From contig DAOWGJ010000029.1 in assembly GCA_030637505.1 (NCBI GenBank), positions 1-5,936 on the forward strand: 5,936 nucleotides of DNA, given 5' to 3'. A model generated the notes under the pieces. The model had not been told where the DNA came from, did not search any database, and saw only the letters and a list, made by a program, of their open reading frames with translations. Source of the stretch: Holophagae bacterium. Lineage in GTDB: Bacteria; Acidobacteriota; Thermoanaerobaculia; Thermoanaerobaculales; Sulfomarinibacteraceae. Below, piece by piece: positions 5,184 through 5,936 of this stretch. Each line of letters opens with the position of its first letter. Positions within the stretch are counted from its first letter, which is position 1. Both the position numbers and the translations under genes were made by a program.

Positions 5184-5936
5184 CTACACAGGGTTCGGCA
5201 TATTGATGAACTCGACGTCGAGGCCGAAGTGCTTGGAGAGGTGACGGCCCAAGGCCTGAACGCCGAAGGTCTCGGTGGCGTAGTGGCCCGCGGCGAGATA
5301 GTGCACCCCGTCCTCGGCGGCCTGGTGCAGGACCCATTCGGTTGCCTCGCCGGTGATGTAGGCATCGAGGCCGGCGGCGACTGCCTGGTGGTATTCCCGT
5401 TCGGCCGCGCCCGTGACGATGCCGACTGAGCCAATCATTCGCCGGTTGCCCTCGAAGACCTGCGGCTCCCGGTCGCAGACCACGGCGACTCGCTCGAAAA
5501 AGGCCTCGGCATCAATCGGCTCGTGGAACACGCCGCACACACCGGCCGATTGTCCGGCGTGGCCTCCAAAGGGTTCCAGGGACTCAAGGCCCAGGCGGGA
5601 GGCAAGTTGAGCGGCATTGCCCAGCTCGGGATGGCGATCGAGAGGCAAATGGTAGGCCAGCAGTGAGATGTCGGCGTCGAGCAGTAGACGTACGCGCTCC
5701 CTGAACGATCCGACCAGGCGGGGAGGCTCAGCGCCGTTCCACAGGATGCCGTGATGGACCAGGATGGCGTCGGCTTCGTGGTCGACCGCCCTGGTAAAGA
5801 GGGCTTGTGAGGCCGAGACGGCAGTGATCACCCGCACGACCTCTGGTCGGCCTTCGACCTGGAGACCGTTGGGGCAGTAGTCGCGGACGCTGTCGACTTC
5901 GAGCAGCGTGTCCAACTCGGCAACCAGTGATTCCAA
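5184..5936 (-). CDS. Nif3/YbgI-family dinuclear metal-centre protein (start at window edge)
   Basis: This member of the Nif3-like (DUF34, YbgI) family resembles E. coli YbgI along its length. Known members form ring-shaped hexamers with a two-metal site in each subunit; the physiological reaction is unsettled, and the label 'GTP cyclohydrolase 1 type 2' is unreliable. The expected metal ligands are all present, counting from the window edge: His61-His62 in ILVHHG, Asp100 in HLPLDRHPELGN, and His218 and Glu222 in AAGHYATE. The N-terminal DYCPNGLQVEG and the C-terminal FINMPNPV also fit the YbgI subgroup. About 250 residues are visible, close to the full family length. The first codon at the edge is TTG, and YbgI has a few more residues upstream, so the true start may lie just outside. 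It converges with the phosphatase/pseudo-rhomboid unit. Confidence 0.93.
   Translation of the reverse strand: MESLVAELDTLLEVDSVRDYCPNGLQVEGRPEVVRVITAVSASQALFTRAVDHEADAILVHHGILWNGAEPPRLVGSFRERVRLLLDADISLLAYHLPLDRHPELGNAAQLASRLGLESLEPFGGHAGQSAGVCGVFHEPIDAEAFFERVAVVCDREPQVFEGNRRMIGSVGIVTGAAEREYHQAVAAGLDAYITGEATEWVLHQAAEDGVHYLAAGHYATETFGVQALGRHLSKHFGLDVEFINMPNPV

Noticed and set aside
4851..5429. Long rightward open frame of 192 codons crossing the repeat island
   Set aside because: It overlaps the end of the pseudo-rhomboid gene, is made of the CGCAAAG-type repeat (LCDLCVFAV), and then runs antisense through the well-supported Nif3-type gene.

Overview
The window is a GC-rich stretch of a bacterial chromosome with four protein-coding genes, three of which belong to clear families. 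Gene density, translational coupling and complete reading frames point to an ordinary core-genome neighbourhood. The taxonomic source cannot be fixed from sequence alone. The style of the Lon protein, the PhoD-like phosphatase and the intergenic repeats suggest an environmental phylum such as Acidobacteriota or a similar high-GC group, but this is only an impression.

Layout: bases 1-111 hold a run of small hairpins and no gene. lon runs leftward (112-2529) and encodes a complete ATP-dependent protease of 805 residues. A 106-base divergent intergenic region (2530-2635) carries the lon ribosome-binding site, a 9-N9-9 palindrome resembling the HspR operator (HAIR), and an outer inverted repeat able to cover the lon ribosome-binding site. 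Rightward from 2636 lie an exported PhoD/purple-acid-type phosphatase and, overlapping its stop codon by ATGA, a rhomboid-fold membrane protein that has lost the catalytic residues. Bases 4864-5183 are a non-coding, locally AT-rich repeat island: heptamer repeats, a long imperfect hairpin built from CGCAAAG/CTTTGCG units, and tandem three-base-loop hairpins. The window ends inside a leftward YbgI/Nif3-type metal-binding protein (5184-5936, start at or just beyond the edge).

Function: Lon is the cytoplasmic stress protease, and its leader has features consistent with heat-shock control. The phosphatase and pseudo-rhomboid form a two-gene coupled unit that links an extracytoplasmic hydrolase with an inner-membrane protein; their joint role is unknown. 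The Nif3-type gene is on the opposite strand and converges on that unit across the repeat island. The most notable points are the HAIR-like operator and leader structure of lon, the histidine-free pseudo-rhomboid coupled to the phosphatase, and the composite intergenic repeat element.
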